Of a stretch of 13,595 nucleotides of DNA, positions 6,462 to 13,595 are shown piece after piece; positions within the stretch are counted from its first letter, which is position 1; each line of letters starts with the position of its first letter. Origin of the DNA: Gammaproteobacteria bacterium (lineage in GTDB: Bacteria; Pseudomonadota; Gammaproteobacteria; UBA6429; Thiohalophilaceae). The notes under the pieces were generated by a model that saw only the letters and a list, made by a program, of their open reading frames with translations, was not told where the DNA came from and did not search any database. The stretch is from NCBI GenBank assembly GCA_029882235.1, contig JAOULB010000017.1:1-13595 (forward strand), in the 5' to 3' direction. The position numbers were made by a program, and so were the translations under genes.

Positions 6462-8426
6462 TCAGGACTGTTTTTGCAACTGCAAGTGTCCCACCGTATC
6501 CAGACTACAACGCCAACCGGCATCAATAAACGTCGTTGCCACGGTTTCAACAATTAATGCAGGACCGGTAATCTGATCACCCACCTGCAATGAATGTCTC
6601 TCCAGCACTGGTACATCATCACTAAAACCATAGAGTTTTGCATTAGCTGGCTGCGCTGAATTACCCGCTTGATGTTGTATTTCTAACTGGCTCGCTGGAC
6701 TCTTTATTGCCACGCGAATGTTCACCAGTTCAACGGCTAGATCAAGCTCATGCCCATAACGTTGTAGATGCAGGGCATGGAACTGTTTAATTGATTGCTG
6801 GCAATCCTGCCATTGCACATTCAAGGTATAGGACTGGCCCCGATAGCGTAAATCGAGACTGCGATTGATCTGCAGCGATGCTTCATCAACAGCTTCGGCA
6901 ATCAATCCCGCCCTGCCCTGCTCGATCAATTCATCAAATAGAGGTTCAATGGTCTGGGCATGGGTATCCTGCAACAAAACATTGATAGTACGCGATAGCT
7001 GACGTTCGCGTGGCGCAACCAGCATACCCAGCGCCGAAAGCACTCCGGCATGCACCGGGATCATTGCCTGCTTCATGCCGAGTGCATCCGCTAGCGCGCA
7101 GACATGCAGACCACCAGCACCACCGAAAGAGACCAGCGTCAGATCAGCCGGATTAATACCACGCTGGATCGACATCACCCGTAGCGCCTGCGCCATGTGT
7201 TCATTGGCGATGCGAATAATCCCCGCTGCGGTTTCTTCAACACTCAAACCAAGTGGCTGAGCCAGCCTACTGATGGCATCACGTGCCGCAATAAGATCCA
7301 GCTGCATGTTACCGCCCAAAAAGGCATCGGCCTGTATTCGACCCAGCACCAGATTGGCATCGGTCACCGTCGCATTCTGGCCTCCTTTGCCATAACAGGC
7401 CGGGCCGGGATCGGCACCGGCCGACTCGGGACCAACCTGCAACAGACCACCCGTATCGATCCAGGCGAGCGAGCCACCACCCGCGCCAATGGTATGCATG
7501 TCGACCATCGGTACGGCGACCGGATAGGCGCCAATCTGACCTTCACTGGTGAGACTGATTTCACCGTCGATCAAGGACACATCGGTTGAGGTGCCGCCCA
7601 TGTCAAAAGTCAGTAAGCGCTCACGCCCGGTTTGCTGACCAATATAGTGCGCTGCAGCCAGGCCCCCAGCCGGGCCAGAAAGGAGCATGTGCACGGCCTG
7701 TTGCCCGGCCTGTTCAGCGGCAATGGTGCCCCCTGAACTCTGCATCACAGAAATCTGTGCCTGTGGCGCACCTTCACACAGGCGTTGTAAATAACCCTGC
7801 ACCAGTGGCCCAACCCAGGCATTGAGCCAGGTCGTCATGCCCCGTTCATATTCTTTATATTCTGGCAAGATTGCCGACGATCTGGATATAAATAACGAAG
7901 ATGGCAGCACGTTCTCGATCATTTTCTCGAAGTTATCATCCAGATATGAGAACAGCAGGTTGATGGCCACGGCCTGCGGGGCGAGTGTTTCCACCTGCTG
8001 TCGTAACTGTTGAAGCTGCTCATCCGTCAGTGGTTCAAGCACTTCGCCATTGGCCGCGAGTCGGCCACCCGTCTCGAGGCAATATTCTCGTGGCACTGGC
8101 GGTGCTACCGGTTTGGGCTGCAGATTATAGAGCTCGGCACGGGCCTGGCGACCAATCGTCAGAACATCGGCCAGACCATGGTTGGTGATATAGACTGTGC
8201 GTACGCCCTTACCTTCCAGCACGGCATTGGTGGCCACGGTTGAGCCATGCACCATATAGAAAGGTGCATCGTTTGCCAGCCCCAACTCGCTGATGCCCTG
8301 CAATATGGCCTGCTCAGGTTGGCGCGGTGTCGACAACACCTTATGAATGCGCAGTTTATTATCCTGCCACAGGACAAAGTCGGTAAAGGTACCGCCCGTA
8401 TCCACACCCAATACACATTTATTCAA
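6462..8426 (-). CDS. hydantoinase A / 5-oxoprolinase-family ATP-dependent enzyme (HyuA-like)
   Basis: This 654-aa cytoplasmic protein contains the full set of HyuA-type actin-fold motifs. GVDTGGTFTD (7-16) and HGSTVATNAVLEGKG (60-74) lie in the N-terminal domain. GPAGG (251-255), FDMGGTSTDVSL (274-285), GAGGGS (314-319) and AGADPGPACYGKGG (337-349) are central, with FGGAGGLH (434-441) further on. A C-terminal domain spans about 490-650. The family uses ATP to open hydantoin or 5-oxoproline rings or to activate ketones for carboxylation, usually with a HyuB-type partner. No HyuB gene is in this window, so the substrate is undetermined. The start is TTG (complement of 8424-8426), needed to keep the first phosphate motif; AAAGGG lies eight bases upstream. 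The stop (complement of 6462-6464) faces the neighbouring gene's stop across one base. Parts of the gene reach 60-70% GC, above its neighbours. Confidence 0.92.
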   Translation of the reverse strand: MNKCVLGVDTGGTFTDFVLWQDNKLRIHKVLSTPRQPEQAILQGISELGLANDAPFYMVHGSTVATNAVLEGKGVRTVYITNHGLADVLTIGRQARAELYNLQPKPVAPPVPREYCLETGGRLAANGEVLEPLTDEQLQQLRQQVETLAPQAVAINLLFSYLDDNFEKMIENVLPSSLFISRSSAILPEYKEYERGMTTWLNAWVGPLVQGYLQRLCEGAPQAQISVMQSSGGTIAAEQAGQQAVHMLLSGPAGGLAAAHYIGQQTGRERLLTFDMGGTSTDVSLIDGEISLTSEGQIGAYPVAVPMVDMHTIGAGGGSLAWIDTGGLLQVGPESAGADPGPACYGKGGQNATVTDANLVLGRIQADAFLGGNMQLDLIAARDAISRLAQPLGLSVEETAAGIIRIANEHMAQALRVMSIQRGINPADLTLVSFGGAGGLHVCALADALGMKQAMIPVHAGVLSALGMLVAPRERQLSRTINVLLQDTHAQTIEPLFDELIEQGRAGLIAEAVDEASLQINRSLDLRYRGQSYTLNVQWQDCQQSIKQFHALHLQRYGHELDLAVELVNIRVAIKSPASQLEIQHQAGNSAQPANAKLYGFSDDVPVLERHSLQVGDQITGPALIVETVATTFIDAGWRCSLDTVGHLQLQKQS

Positions 8427-8460
8427 TCGTTAAACCCTTTTGTTTGTGTCGACCAGCCCC

Positions 8461-8488
8461 TTGCCAAGACGAGCGTGTTGCATATAAT
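8461..8488 (+). promoter_or_regulatory. sigma-70-type promoter of the ABC transporter-mutM operon
   Basis: TTGCCA (8461-8466, five of six consensus bases) is followed after 16 bp by a perfect TATAAT (8483-8488). Transcription would start near 8495 and give a leader of about 120 nt before the ATPase gene. The site lies in the 189-bp gap between two divergent genes. No equally good promoter is visible for the minus-strand hydantoinase-type gene. Confidence 0.7.
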
Positions 8489-8572
8489 TTGAGGCCATAA
8501 TCCTAACACAGGCGCGTTATAGAACTGGACGTGTTAAGGTAGCTAAATAAAGAGTGAACTTCTGCAAAAAAT

Positions 8573-8614
8573 ATGAAGACTGACACTCTGATAAAAACAA
8601 CAAAGCCTAAATAA
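8573..8614 (+). CDS. possible 13-codon leader peptide upstream of the ABC ATPase gene
   Basis: An ATG opens a 13-residue frame, MKTDTLIKTTKPK, ending at TAA 8612-8614, one base before the ATPase ATG at 8616. The ATPase start has no convincing Shine-Dalgarno sequence, so ribosomes ending on the short frame could reinitiate there. Against this, the short frame has no clear ribosome site either, and an ORF this small occurs easily by chance in AT-rich leader DNA. Confidence 0.25.
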   Translation: MKTDTLIKTTKPK

Positions 8615-8615
8615 A

Positions 8616-9575
8616 ATGAACGACGCTAAACTCATTACGGTAGAACACCTGTCACGCAACTTTGGCCCAATCCAGGCCGTCAGTGGCGTTGACTTTGAAC
8701 TTAAGCGCGGCGAAGTGCTGGGCTTTCTTGGTCCAAATGGTGCGGGCAAATCCACCACCATGCAAATGATCACCGGTAATCTTGCCCCAAGCATGGGACA
8801 AATCCAGATCTGTGGTGTTGATCTACTCGACCAGCCCAAACAGGCCAAGGCCGAGATCGGTTATTTACCCGAACAGCCCCCCGTATATCGTGACTTTACC
8901 GTTGATGAGTATCTTGATTTCTGTGCCCGCATTAATCGCATGCCCAGAGATAAAATCAGCAAGGCCGTTGATCAGGCCAAGCAACGCTGTGGTCTGACTG
9001 AAGTCAGCAATCGCCTGATCGGCAATCTATCGAAAGGCTATCAACAACGTGTCGGTATCGCACAGGCGATCATCCATTCACCCGCCATTGTAGTGCTGGA
9101 TGAACCAACCGTCGGGCTTGATCCGATTCAGATCCGCGAAATTCGTAGTTTGATTCGCGAGTTATCCGCCGAACATGGCGTGATTTTGTCGACCCATATT
9201 CTGCCTGAAGTGCAAATGACCTGTGACCGTGTGCAGATTATTAACAAGGGCAAGCTGGTGTTTTCTGATGAAGTCGCCAATCTCGATGAGCGCATGCGCG
9301 CGACAACCTTATTAATCGAACTGGTGAACCCACCTGCAGAATCAGAACTGGAACAGTTAGCCGGTATTTCAAAAGTCGAGAACATTGGCAATCAACAATA
9401 TCGTTTGCACCACGCTCAGGGTGAAAACCCGGCTGAAGAAATCGCCAAACAGGCCGTGAATGCCAACTGGGGTTTACGTGCACTAACACCGGAACGCAAA
9501 TCGCTTGAACAAATCTTTGTTGAGATCACCAGCGCCGAGCAGGCTCACCATGAAACAGAGGAGGCTGCCGCATGA
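8616..9575 (+). CDS. ABC transporter ATP-binding protein (GldA-like)
   Basis: This 319-aa cytoplasmic ATPase has Walker A GPNGAGKST (39-47), Q-loop Gln87 in YLPEQPP and signature LSKGY (138-142, a variant of LSGGQ). It also has Walker B IVVLDEP (158-164), D-loop GLDP (167-170) and the switch His194 in STH. All catalytic residues are present, so it should hydrolyse ATP. A C-terminal extension (about 225-319) is typical of ABC-2-type exporters such as GldA and NosF. It overlaps the permease gene by four bases (ATGA), indicating coupled translation and a shared complex with the permease, GldG-like and DUF4340 proteins downstream. GldA was named for gliding in Bacteroidetes; in proteobacteria the homologous cassette has no settled role, so no motility function is implied. 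Confidence 0.93.
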   Translation: MNDAKLITVEHLSRNFGPIQAVSGVDFELKRGEVLGFLGPNGAGKSTTMQMITGNLAPSMGQIQICGVDLLDQPKQAKAEIGYLPEQPPVYRDFTVDEYLDFCARINRMPRDKISKAVDQAKQRCGLTEVSNRLIGNLSKGYQQRVGIAQAIIHSPAIVVLDEPTVGLDPIQIREIRSLIRELSAEHGVILSTHILPEVQMTCDRVQIINKGKLVFSDEVANLDERMRATTLLIELVNPPAESELEQLAGISKVENIGNQQYRLHHAQGENPAEEIAKQAVNANWGLRALTPERKSLEQIFVEITSAEQAHHETEEAAA

Positions 9576-10333
9576 TGGTACTGACACTGGCACAGCGTGA
9601 GATCCGCAGTCTGTTTTATTCACCATTGGCCTGGGCCATTCTGGCTGTCACGCAGTTTATTCTGGCTTATTTATTCCTGGCACAACTGCAGGAGTTTATT
9701 CGTCTACAACCACAGTTACGTGTACTGGAACAGGCACCCGGCTTAACCGATGTCGTCATCGTGCCCATGTATTCAAGTGCGGCATTTATCTTAATGATGG
9801 TTGTGCCACTGTTAACGATGCGACTGGTGAGTGAAGAGCGCCGCAGCCGTAGCCTGACCTTATTATTCTCTGCACCTATCAGTATGACTGAAATTATTAT
9901 TGGCAAATTTCTGGGTATTGTCGCCTTCCTGTTGATCATTACCGGCATGATGACCCTGATGCCTTTGTCTTTAAGTGTTGCAGGTAGTCTTGATTATGGT
10001 CTATTAACTGCAGTGGTTATTGGCCTGATCCTGATGATCGCGGCCTTTGCTTCGGTTGGGCTGTACATGTCGACGCTGACGATTCAACCCACGGTTGCAG
10101 CCGTTAGCACCTTCGGCATATTACTCTTACTCTGGATCATCGACTGGGCCGGCACCAAGGTCGCCGATGAAAATGCCAGTGGCGCATTAACCTATCTCTC
10201 CATGCTGCGTCACTTTGAATCTTTAACCCGCGGTGTATTTAATTCCAGCGACATTATGTATTACCTGTTATTTATCACAACATTTATTGTGCTCAGCATT
10301 CGTCGCCTTGATGCTGATCGTCTACAACGCTAG
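9572..10333 (+). CDS. ABC-2-type permease (GldF-like)
   Basis: This 253-aa inner-membrane protein has six predicted helices at about 18-37, 62-82, 107-131, 142-165, 170-191 and 229-246. The N-terminal LAQREIRSLFYSPLAW and the cytoplasmic segment SEERRSRSLTLLFSAPIS (87-104) are characteristic of ABC-2 permeases of the GldF/NosY kind; the latter forms the coupling region that contacts the ATPase. AGGAGG at 9559-9564 serves either ATG 9572 (7-bp spacing, overlapping the ATPase stop) or the adjacent ATG 9575 (10 bp); I take the first. The gene sits between its ATPase and a GldG-like gene 15 bp downstream. It would form the membrane channel of the complex, probably as a dimer. The transported substrate is unknown. 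Confidence 0.92.
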   Translation: MMVLTLAQREIRSLFYSPLAWAILAVTQFILAYLFLAQLQEFIRLQPQLRVLEQAPGLTDVVIVPMYSSAAFILMMVVPLLTMRLVSEERRSRSLTLLFSAPISMTEIIIGKFLGIVAFLLIITGMMTLMPLSLSVAGSLDYGLLTAVVIGLILMIAAFASVGLYMSTLTIQPTVAAVSTFGILLLLWIIDWAGTKVADENASGALTYLSMLRHFESLTRGVFNSSDIMYYLLFITTFIVLSIRRLDADRLQR

Positions 10334-10348
10334 TAAAAAGAAGATTCA

Positions 10349-11734
10349 ATGGAAGTTACTAAGAAATCACGCCTGCAATTTCGAACTCAGAACATCATTT
10401 TTGTCGTTCTATTTCTAACTGTTATCAGTTTACTGGCCTGGTTGTCACATCGCTATAATGCCGAGATGGACTGGACGGCAACCGGTCGAAATACCCTGTC
10501 AGATTCAACCATTGAATTACTTAAACGTATTCCTGAACCGGTTAAAATTACTTCTTTCGCCACGGACAGTGAGCTGGTGGCGATACGAAAAAATATACGC
10601 GACATGCTGGCGCGTTATCAGCGTTATAAAGACGATATCGAATTAATCTTTATTGATCCCAATACCGAGCCGGATAAAACCCGCGCCATGGGTATTCAGA
10701 TCGATGGTGAGCTGGTTATCGAATATAAAGATAAAACTGAACACGTCACCCAGCTGAAAGAAGAAAACATCACCAATGCGCTACAGAGGCTACTACGCAG
10801 TGGTGATCGTACTATGGTCTTTCTATCCGGCCATGGTGAACGCAAGGCCAATGGCCGAGCGAATCACGACTATGGCACTTTTTTTCAGGCGCTGGGTAAA
10901 CGTGGTCTGAAAACAAATACCCTGTCGCTTTCAAGCAAACCTGAGATTCCAGATTCTGCTGCGGCACTGGTCATCGCCAGCCCACAGATTCCATTACTTA
11001 AGGGCGAAGTCAAACTGATTCGCGACTTTGTAAAGAAAGGCGGTAACCTGCTCTGGATTATGGATCCGGGTGAAAAAAATGGCATGGATAAACTGGCACA
11101 GGATATTGGTATTATTGTGCAAGCGGGCACGATTGTTGATCCGACCACACAGGCACTTGGTATTCGTGACCCATCCTTTTCGATTGTCGCGGAATACCCA
11201 CCGCATCCGATCACAAAGAATTTTAGTTACCTGACCCTGTTTCCACGGGCTTGTAGTCTAAAACAGGATGAAAAAACAAAAGACAAATCAGACTGGGATG
11301 TGGCCAGATTCTTAAACAGCGCACCACAAAGCTGGGTTGAGTTATCGGCAATGAAAGGTCTGCTTGCCTTTGATGAGGGCAAAGACCTGAAAGGCCCCGT
11401 CGCGATTGGCCTGGCACTAAGCCGCGAACTAAAAACAGGGAAAGGTAAAACGGAAAAAACCAATGAACAGCGTATTGTCGTCATGTGTGATGGCGACTTT
11501 ATCTCCAACGCCTTCCTTGGTAATCAGGGCAACCAGCAGATGGGTGAAAACATTCTTAACTGGATTGGTCATGATGATTCATTTATCGAGATCCCCATCA
11601 AGTCTGCGCCAGATAAGGAAATCAATTTGGGTCAGGGCGCAGGTATCACCATCTCACTGATATTCCTTGTTTTACTGCCACTGGGCCTGTTAATCAGTGG
11701 TGTGATAATCTGGTTAAAACGCCGCAAGCGTTAA
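10349..11734 (+). CDS. GldG-like ABC-associated membrane-anchored protein (COG3225-type)
   Basis: This 461-aa protein has one helix near each end (about 14-33 and 431-455) and a large domain between them that should face the periplasm. Residues 40-145 hold the conserved early motif around NTLSDSTIELLKRIPEPV. Residues 150-420 form a GATase-like/IFT52-like domain, with SGHGE (160-164), GGNLLWIMDPG (231-241) and GDFISN (382-387). The C-terminus is strongly basic (KRRKR), as expected for a cytoplasmic end. In GldA-GldF-GldG systems this subunit pairs with the permease, which fits the order here; in some genomes GldF and GldG are one fused protein. A weak purine-rich site (AAGAAG) precedes the ATG. 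The catalytic triad of true glutamine amidotransferases is not evident, so the domain is probably structural or ligand-binding. Confidence 0.9.
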   Translation: MEVTKKSRLQFRTQNIIFVVLFLTVISLLAWLSHRYNAEMDWTATGRNTLSDSTIELLKRIPEPVKITSFATDSELVAIRKNIRDMLARYQRYKDDIELIFIDPNTEPDKTRAMGIQIDGELVIEYKDKTEHVTQLKEENITNALQRLLRSGDRTMVFLSGHGERKANGRANHDYGTFFQALGKRGLKTNTLSLSSKPEIPDSAAALVIASPQIPLLKGEVKLIRDFVKKGGNLLWIMDPGEKNGMDKLAQDIGIIVQAGTIVDPTTQALGIRDPSFSIVAEYPPHPITKNFSYLTLFPRACSLKQDEKTKDKSDWDVARFLNSAPQSWVELSAMKGLLAFDEGKDLKGPVAIGLALSRELKTGKGKTEKTNEQRIVVMCDGDFISNAFLGNQGNQQMGENILNWIGHDDSFIEIPIKSAPDKEINLGQGAGITISLIFLVLLPLGLLISGVIIWLKRRKR

Positions 11735-11750
11735 CACTAAACGACATCAA

Positions 11751-12644
11751 ATGAATTCCCGTTTAATTTTAAATATTGGCCTGCTTGCCATCATTGGCAT
11801 ACTGGTGTTACTGGTCAAGTTTGAACCCGGTAAAGAACCTGAACCTGAAAAAATTCGCCTGACACCTTTAACTGAAGAAAATGTGAATCATATTTTTATC
11901 CAGCGCAAAGGCTTGCCTGATATAGAACTGGAAAAACGTAATAAAGTCTGGTTTATGCTCAAACCCTATCCGCTACTTGCGAATGATTTTCGTGTCAGCA
12001 GCGTGACACGTGTGGCCAAAATGGTCAGTCATATCCAGTACAAACTGGATAAAGTAGATATTAAAAAATTCAAACTCGATAAACCGGAAGCGACCATTCG
12101 TTTTAATAAGGAATACACGGTTGAAGTCGGCAGCAATGAACCGATAAAACGCCGTCGCTATGTTAAAAGTAACAATCAACTGCATATCGTCAATGATAAT
12201 TTCTATTATCAGGTCATGAGTAAGGCAACAACCTATGCCGCGTATAAGCTTCTTTCTCCTGAAATATCATTAAGCAAGCTTGAACTACCCGGCTTGCAGG
12301 TCGAATTTAAAGATAATCAATGGCATGTTAAGCCACGCCCCAAAGATTTTTCTGCCGACAGTCTTACCAATCTACTGAATGAATGGCGTAACGCCCAGTC
12401 ACTGGAGATTGAAAAATATGAAGGCCCTCGACTGAAAGATAAAATCACACTTCGCATGCAAGATTCACAACAAGCTATTTCTTTTGCTGTGAAGAAGGAC
12501 AAACCGGATGTTTATCTCATTCGGAATGACCTCAAACTCCAGTACAAGCTTACAGATGATATGTATCAGAAGCTCATCACACTCGTGCCACTGGAATCAG
12601 ACGAAGCGACTGAGGATAAAGACGCGGCCGATAAAAAGCCGTAA
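11751..12644 (+). CDS. DUF4340 domain-containing membrane-anchored protein
   Basis: This 297-aa protein has one N-terminal helix (about 5-23), which is a membrane anchor because no cleavage site follows. A Lys/Glu-rich linker comes next. The remainder, probably periplasmic, has repeated beta-rich units of the DUF4340 type: conserved-looking segments include VWFMLKPYPLLANDFRV (residues 65-81), KYTVEV-like strands near 120 and DNQWHVKPR near 188. It ends in an acidic, repetitive tail of Glu, Asp and Lys. DUF4340 proteins regularly follow gldG-like genes and are taken as an accessory subunit of that transporter; no biochemical role is established to my knowledge. The gene starts 16 bp after gldG-like, without a clear ribosome site, and lies 26 bp before mutM. 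Confidence 0.88.
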   Translation: MNSRLILNIGLLAIIGILVLLVKFEPGKEPEPEKIRLTPLTEENVNHIFIQRKGLPDIELEKRNKVWFMLKPYPLLANDFRVSSVTRVAKMVSHIQYKLDKVDIKKFKLDKPEATIRFNKEYTVEVGSNEPIKRRRYVKSNNQLHIVNDNFYYQVMSKATTYAAYKLLSPEISLSKLELPGLQVEFKDNQWHVKPRPKDFSADSLTNLLNEWRNAQSLEIEKYEGPRLKDKITLRMQDSQQAISFAVKKDKPDVYLIRNDLKLQYKLTDDMYQKLITLVPLESDEATEDKDAADKKP

Positions 12645-12670
12645 TTTAATCGCCTCGATATTCTATCCCT

Positions 12671-13486
12671 ATGCCTGAACTACCCGAAGTCGAAACAACG
12701 CGCCGTGGTATTGAGCCCCATCTACTGGGGCATAGTTTCACTGGTGCCGTAGTTCGACAGCGCCAGTTACGCTGGCCAGTTCCTGCCCGATTAAACAGTT
12801 TGATCAAAAACAAAACAATTAAATCTGTCGACCGGCGTGGCAAATATATAATCATTCGACTGGAAGATGGTGCACTGCTGCTTCATCTCGGTATGTCTGG
12901 CAGCCTGCGTGTGATTGAACAGGACGCTCAGGCACAAAAACATGATCACGTTGATCTATTAATCGATAATAACAAATGTATCCGCCTGCATGATCCGCGT
13001 CGTTTTGGATCCATTCACTGGATTAAGGGTGATCCCGAGCAACATAAACTACTCTGCGATCTTGGACCAGAACCACTGGAAGAAAATTTCAAACCTGAGC
13101 TTCTCTTTTCACGCTCGCGTAAACGCAAACTGGCCGTTAAATTATTTATCATGGATAGCAAAACCGTCGTTGGTGTGGGTAATATCTATGCCAGCGAAGC
13201 CCTGTTCAAAGCAGGCATTCGCCCCGGCAAGGCAGCGGGACGCGTCAGCCGTGCTGAATATGAAAAACTGTATCTAGCTATTAAACAGATACTCACTCAG
13301 GCAATTAAGGCAGGCGGGACAACCTTGCAGGACTTTACCAACAGTGAAGGCAAACCAGGCTATTTTAAACAGGAGCTTTCTGTCTATGGTCGTGCTGATG
13401 AGCCCTGCTTGATTTGTAATAGCAAAATAAAACAGATCACAATGGGGCAACGCTCAACATTTTACTGTCCGCAGTGTCAGAAATAA
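12671..13486 (+). CDS. mutM: formamidopyrimidine-DNA glycosylase (Fpg/MutM)
   Basis: This 271-aa base-excision repair enzyme removes 8-oxoguanine and formamidopyrimidines from DNA and cuts the abasic site by beta/delta elimination. Catalytic elements are intact: the N-terminal MPELPEVE, with Pro2 becoming the nucleophile after Met removal and Glu3 the acid; Lys58 in RRGKY; the void-filling residues Met75, Arg110 and Phe112; Asn171 in GVGNIYASE; and Arg261 in the zinc-finger loop. The zinc finger is Cys246-X2-Cys249-X16-Cys266-X2-Cys269, ending CQK as in E. coli. Length matches the family (about 270). Sequence similarity to the E. coli enzyme is visibly high, supporting a gammaproteobacterial host. 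No Shine-Dalgarno sequence is obvious. It is in an apparent operon after DUF4340 and one base before a HAD-type gene. Confidence 0.98.
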   Translation: MPELPEVETTRRGIEPHLLGHSFTGAVVRQRQLRWPVPARLNSLIKNKTIKSVDRRGKYIIIRLEDGALLLHLGMSGSLRVIEQDAQAQKHDHVDLLIDNNKCIRLHDPRRFGSIHWIKGDPEQHKLLCDLGPEPLEENFKPELLFSRSRKRKLAVKLFIMDSKTVVGVGNIYASEALFKAGIRPGKAAGRVSRAEYEKLYLAIKQILTQAIKAGGTTLQDFTNSEGKPGYFKQELSVYGRADEPCLICNSKIKQITMGQRSTFYCPQCQK

Positions 13487-13487
13487 T

Positions 13488-13595
13488 ATGGAAGAAATAA
13501 AAGATATTGTCTTTGATGTTGGAAATGTTCTAATCGAGGTTAGGCATGATGCCTGGCAGGACTTTTTGCAACAGAACGGTGCTGGACAGCTATCG
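13488..13595 (+). CDS. HAD-superfamily hydrolase, N-terminal fragment (3' end outside window)
   Basis: The first 36 codons are present. They begin MEEIKDIVFDVGNVLIEV, which is HAD motif I in the form FDVGNVL used by many subfamily IA phosphatases, with Asp10 as the expected nucleophile. These enzymes usually act on small phosphorylated or haloacid substrates, but the substrate cannot be deduced from this fragment. The gene begins one base after the mutM stop codon and has no separate promoter or clear ribosome site, so it is probably translated from the same message with coupling to mutM. Confidence 0.8.
   Translation, partial: MEEIKDIVFDVGNVLIEVRHDAWQDFLQQNGAGQLS

Noticed and set aside
6458..6476. 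Partial palindrome followed by TTTTT at the convergent junction, as a terminator
   Set aside because: AGTC and GACT are separated by only two bases, so no stable stem can form.
6018..6557. 179-codon open frame on the plus strand
   Set aside because: It overlaps the 193-aa gene and the 3' end of the hydantoinase-type gene, has no ribosome site, and its Arg/Ser/Cys-rich translation looks like a shadow frame.

Overview
The window looks like chromosomal DNA of a Gram-negative bacterium, most likely a gammaproteobacterium. The evidence is outer-membrane and periplasmic export components, a MutM very like the enterobacterial type, and a proteobacterial GldA/GldF/GldG-like transporter set next to mutM. 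Base composition is mixed: many stretches are 40-50% GC, while the middle of the hydantoinase-type gene is clearly richer. I see no rRNA, tRNA, CRISPR array, insertion sequence or phage gene. The species cannot be named from sequence alone.

Region 1 (1-5731, + strand) is an envelope export locus. It opens with the tail of one RND/MMPL-type transporter. A TetR-family regulator follows, whose promoter (TTGACA, 17 bp, TATCGT) carries a perfect 16-bp palindrome overlapping the -10 element. The predicted transcription start lies almost on the ATG, so the message is probably leaderless and autoregulated. Downstream on the same strand, with gaps of only 34-68 bp, are a VOC/glyoxalase-fold protein, a complete 781-aa RND transporter paralogous to the truncated one, a periplasmic LolA-like protein (PF17131 type) and an outer-membrane beta-barrel. 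Together these give an inner-membrane pump, a periplasmic lipid-type carrier and an outer-membrane protein. The regulator has cysteines placed like those of the electrophile sensor NemR, so induction by reactive compounds is a reasonable but untested idea.

Region 2 (5732-8426) holds two convergent genes whose stop codons are one base apart. One is an unrecognised 193-aa protein starting with TTG (+). The other is a hydantoinase A/5-oxoprolinase-type ATP-dependent enzyme (-), with no HyuB partner in view.

Region 3 (8427-13595, + strand) starts with a good sigma-70-type promoter (TTGCCA, 16 bp, TATAAT) and a leader of about 120 nt that may encode a 13-residue peptide ending one base before the next start codon. 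It continues as a tight operon: ABC ATPase, ABC-2 permease, GldG-like protein, DUF4340 protein, mutM, and the beginning of a HAD-type hydrolase. The first four genes probably form one membrane complex; mutM and the HAD gene appear to be co-transcribed passengers.
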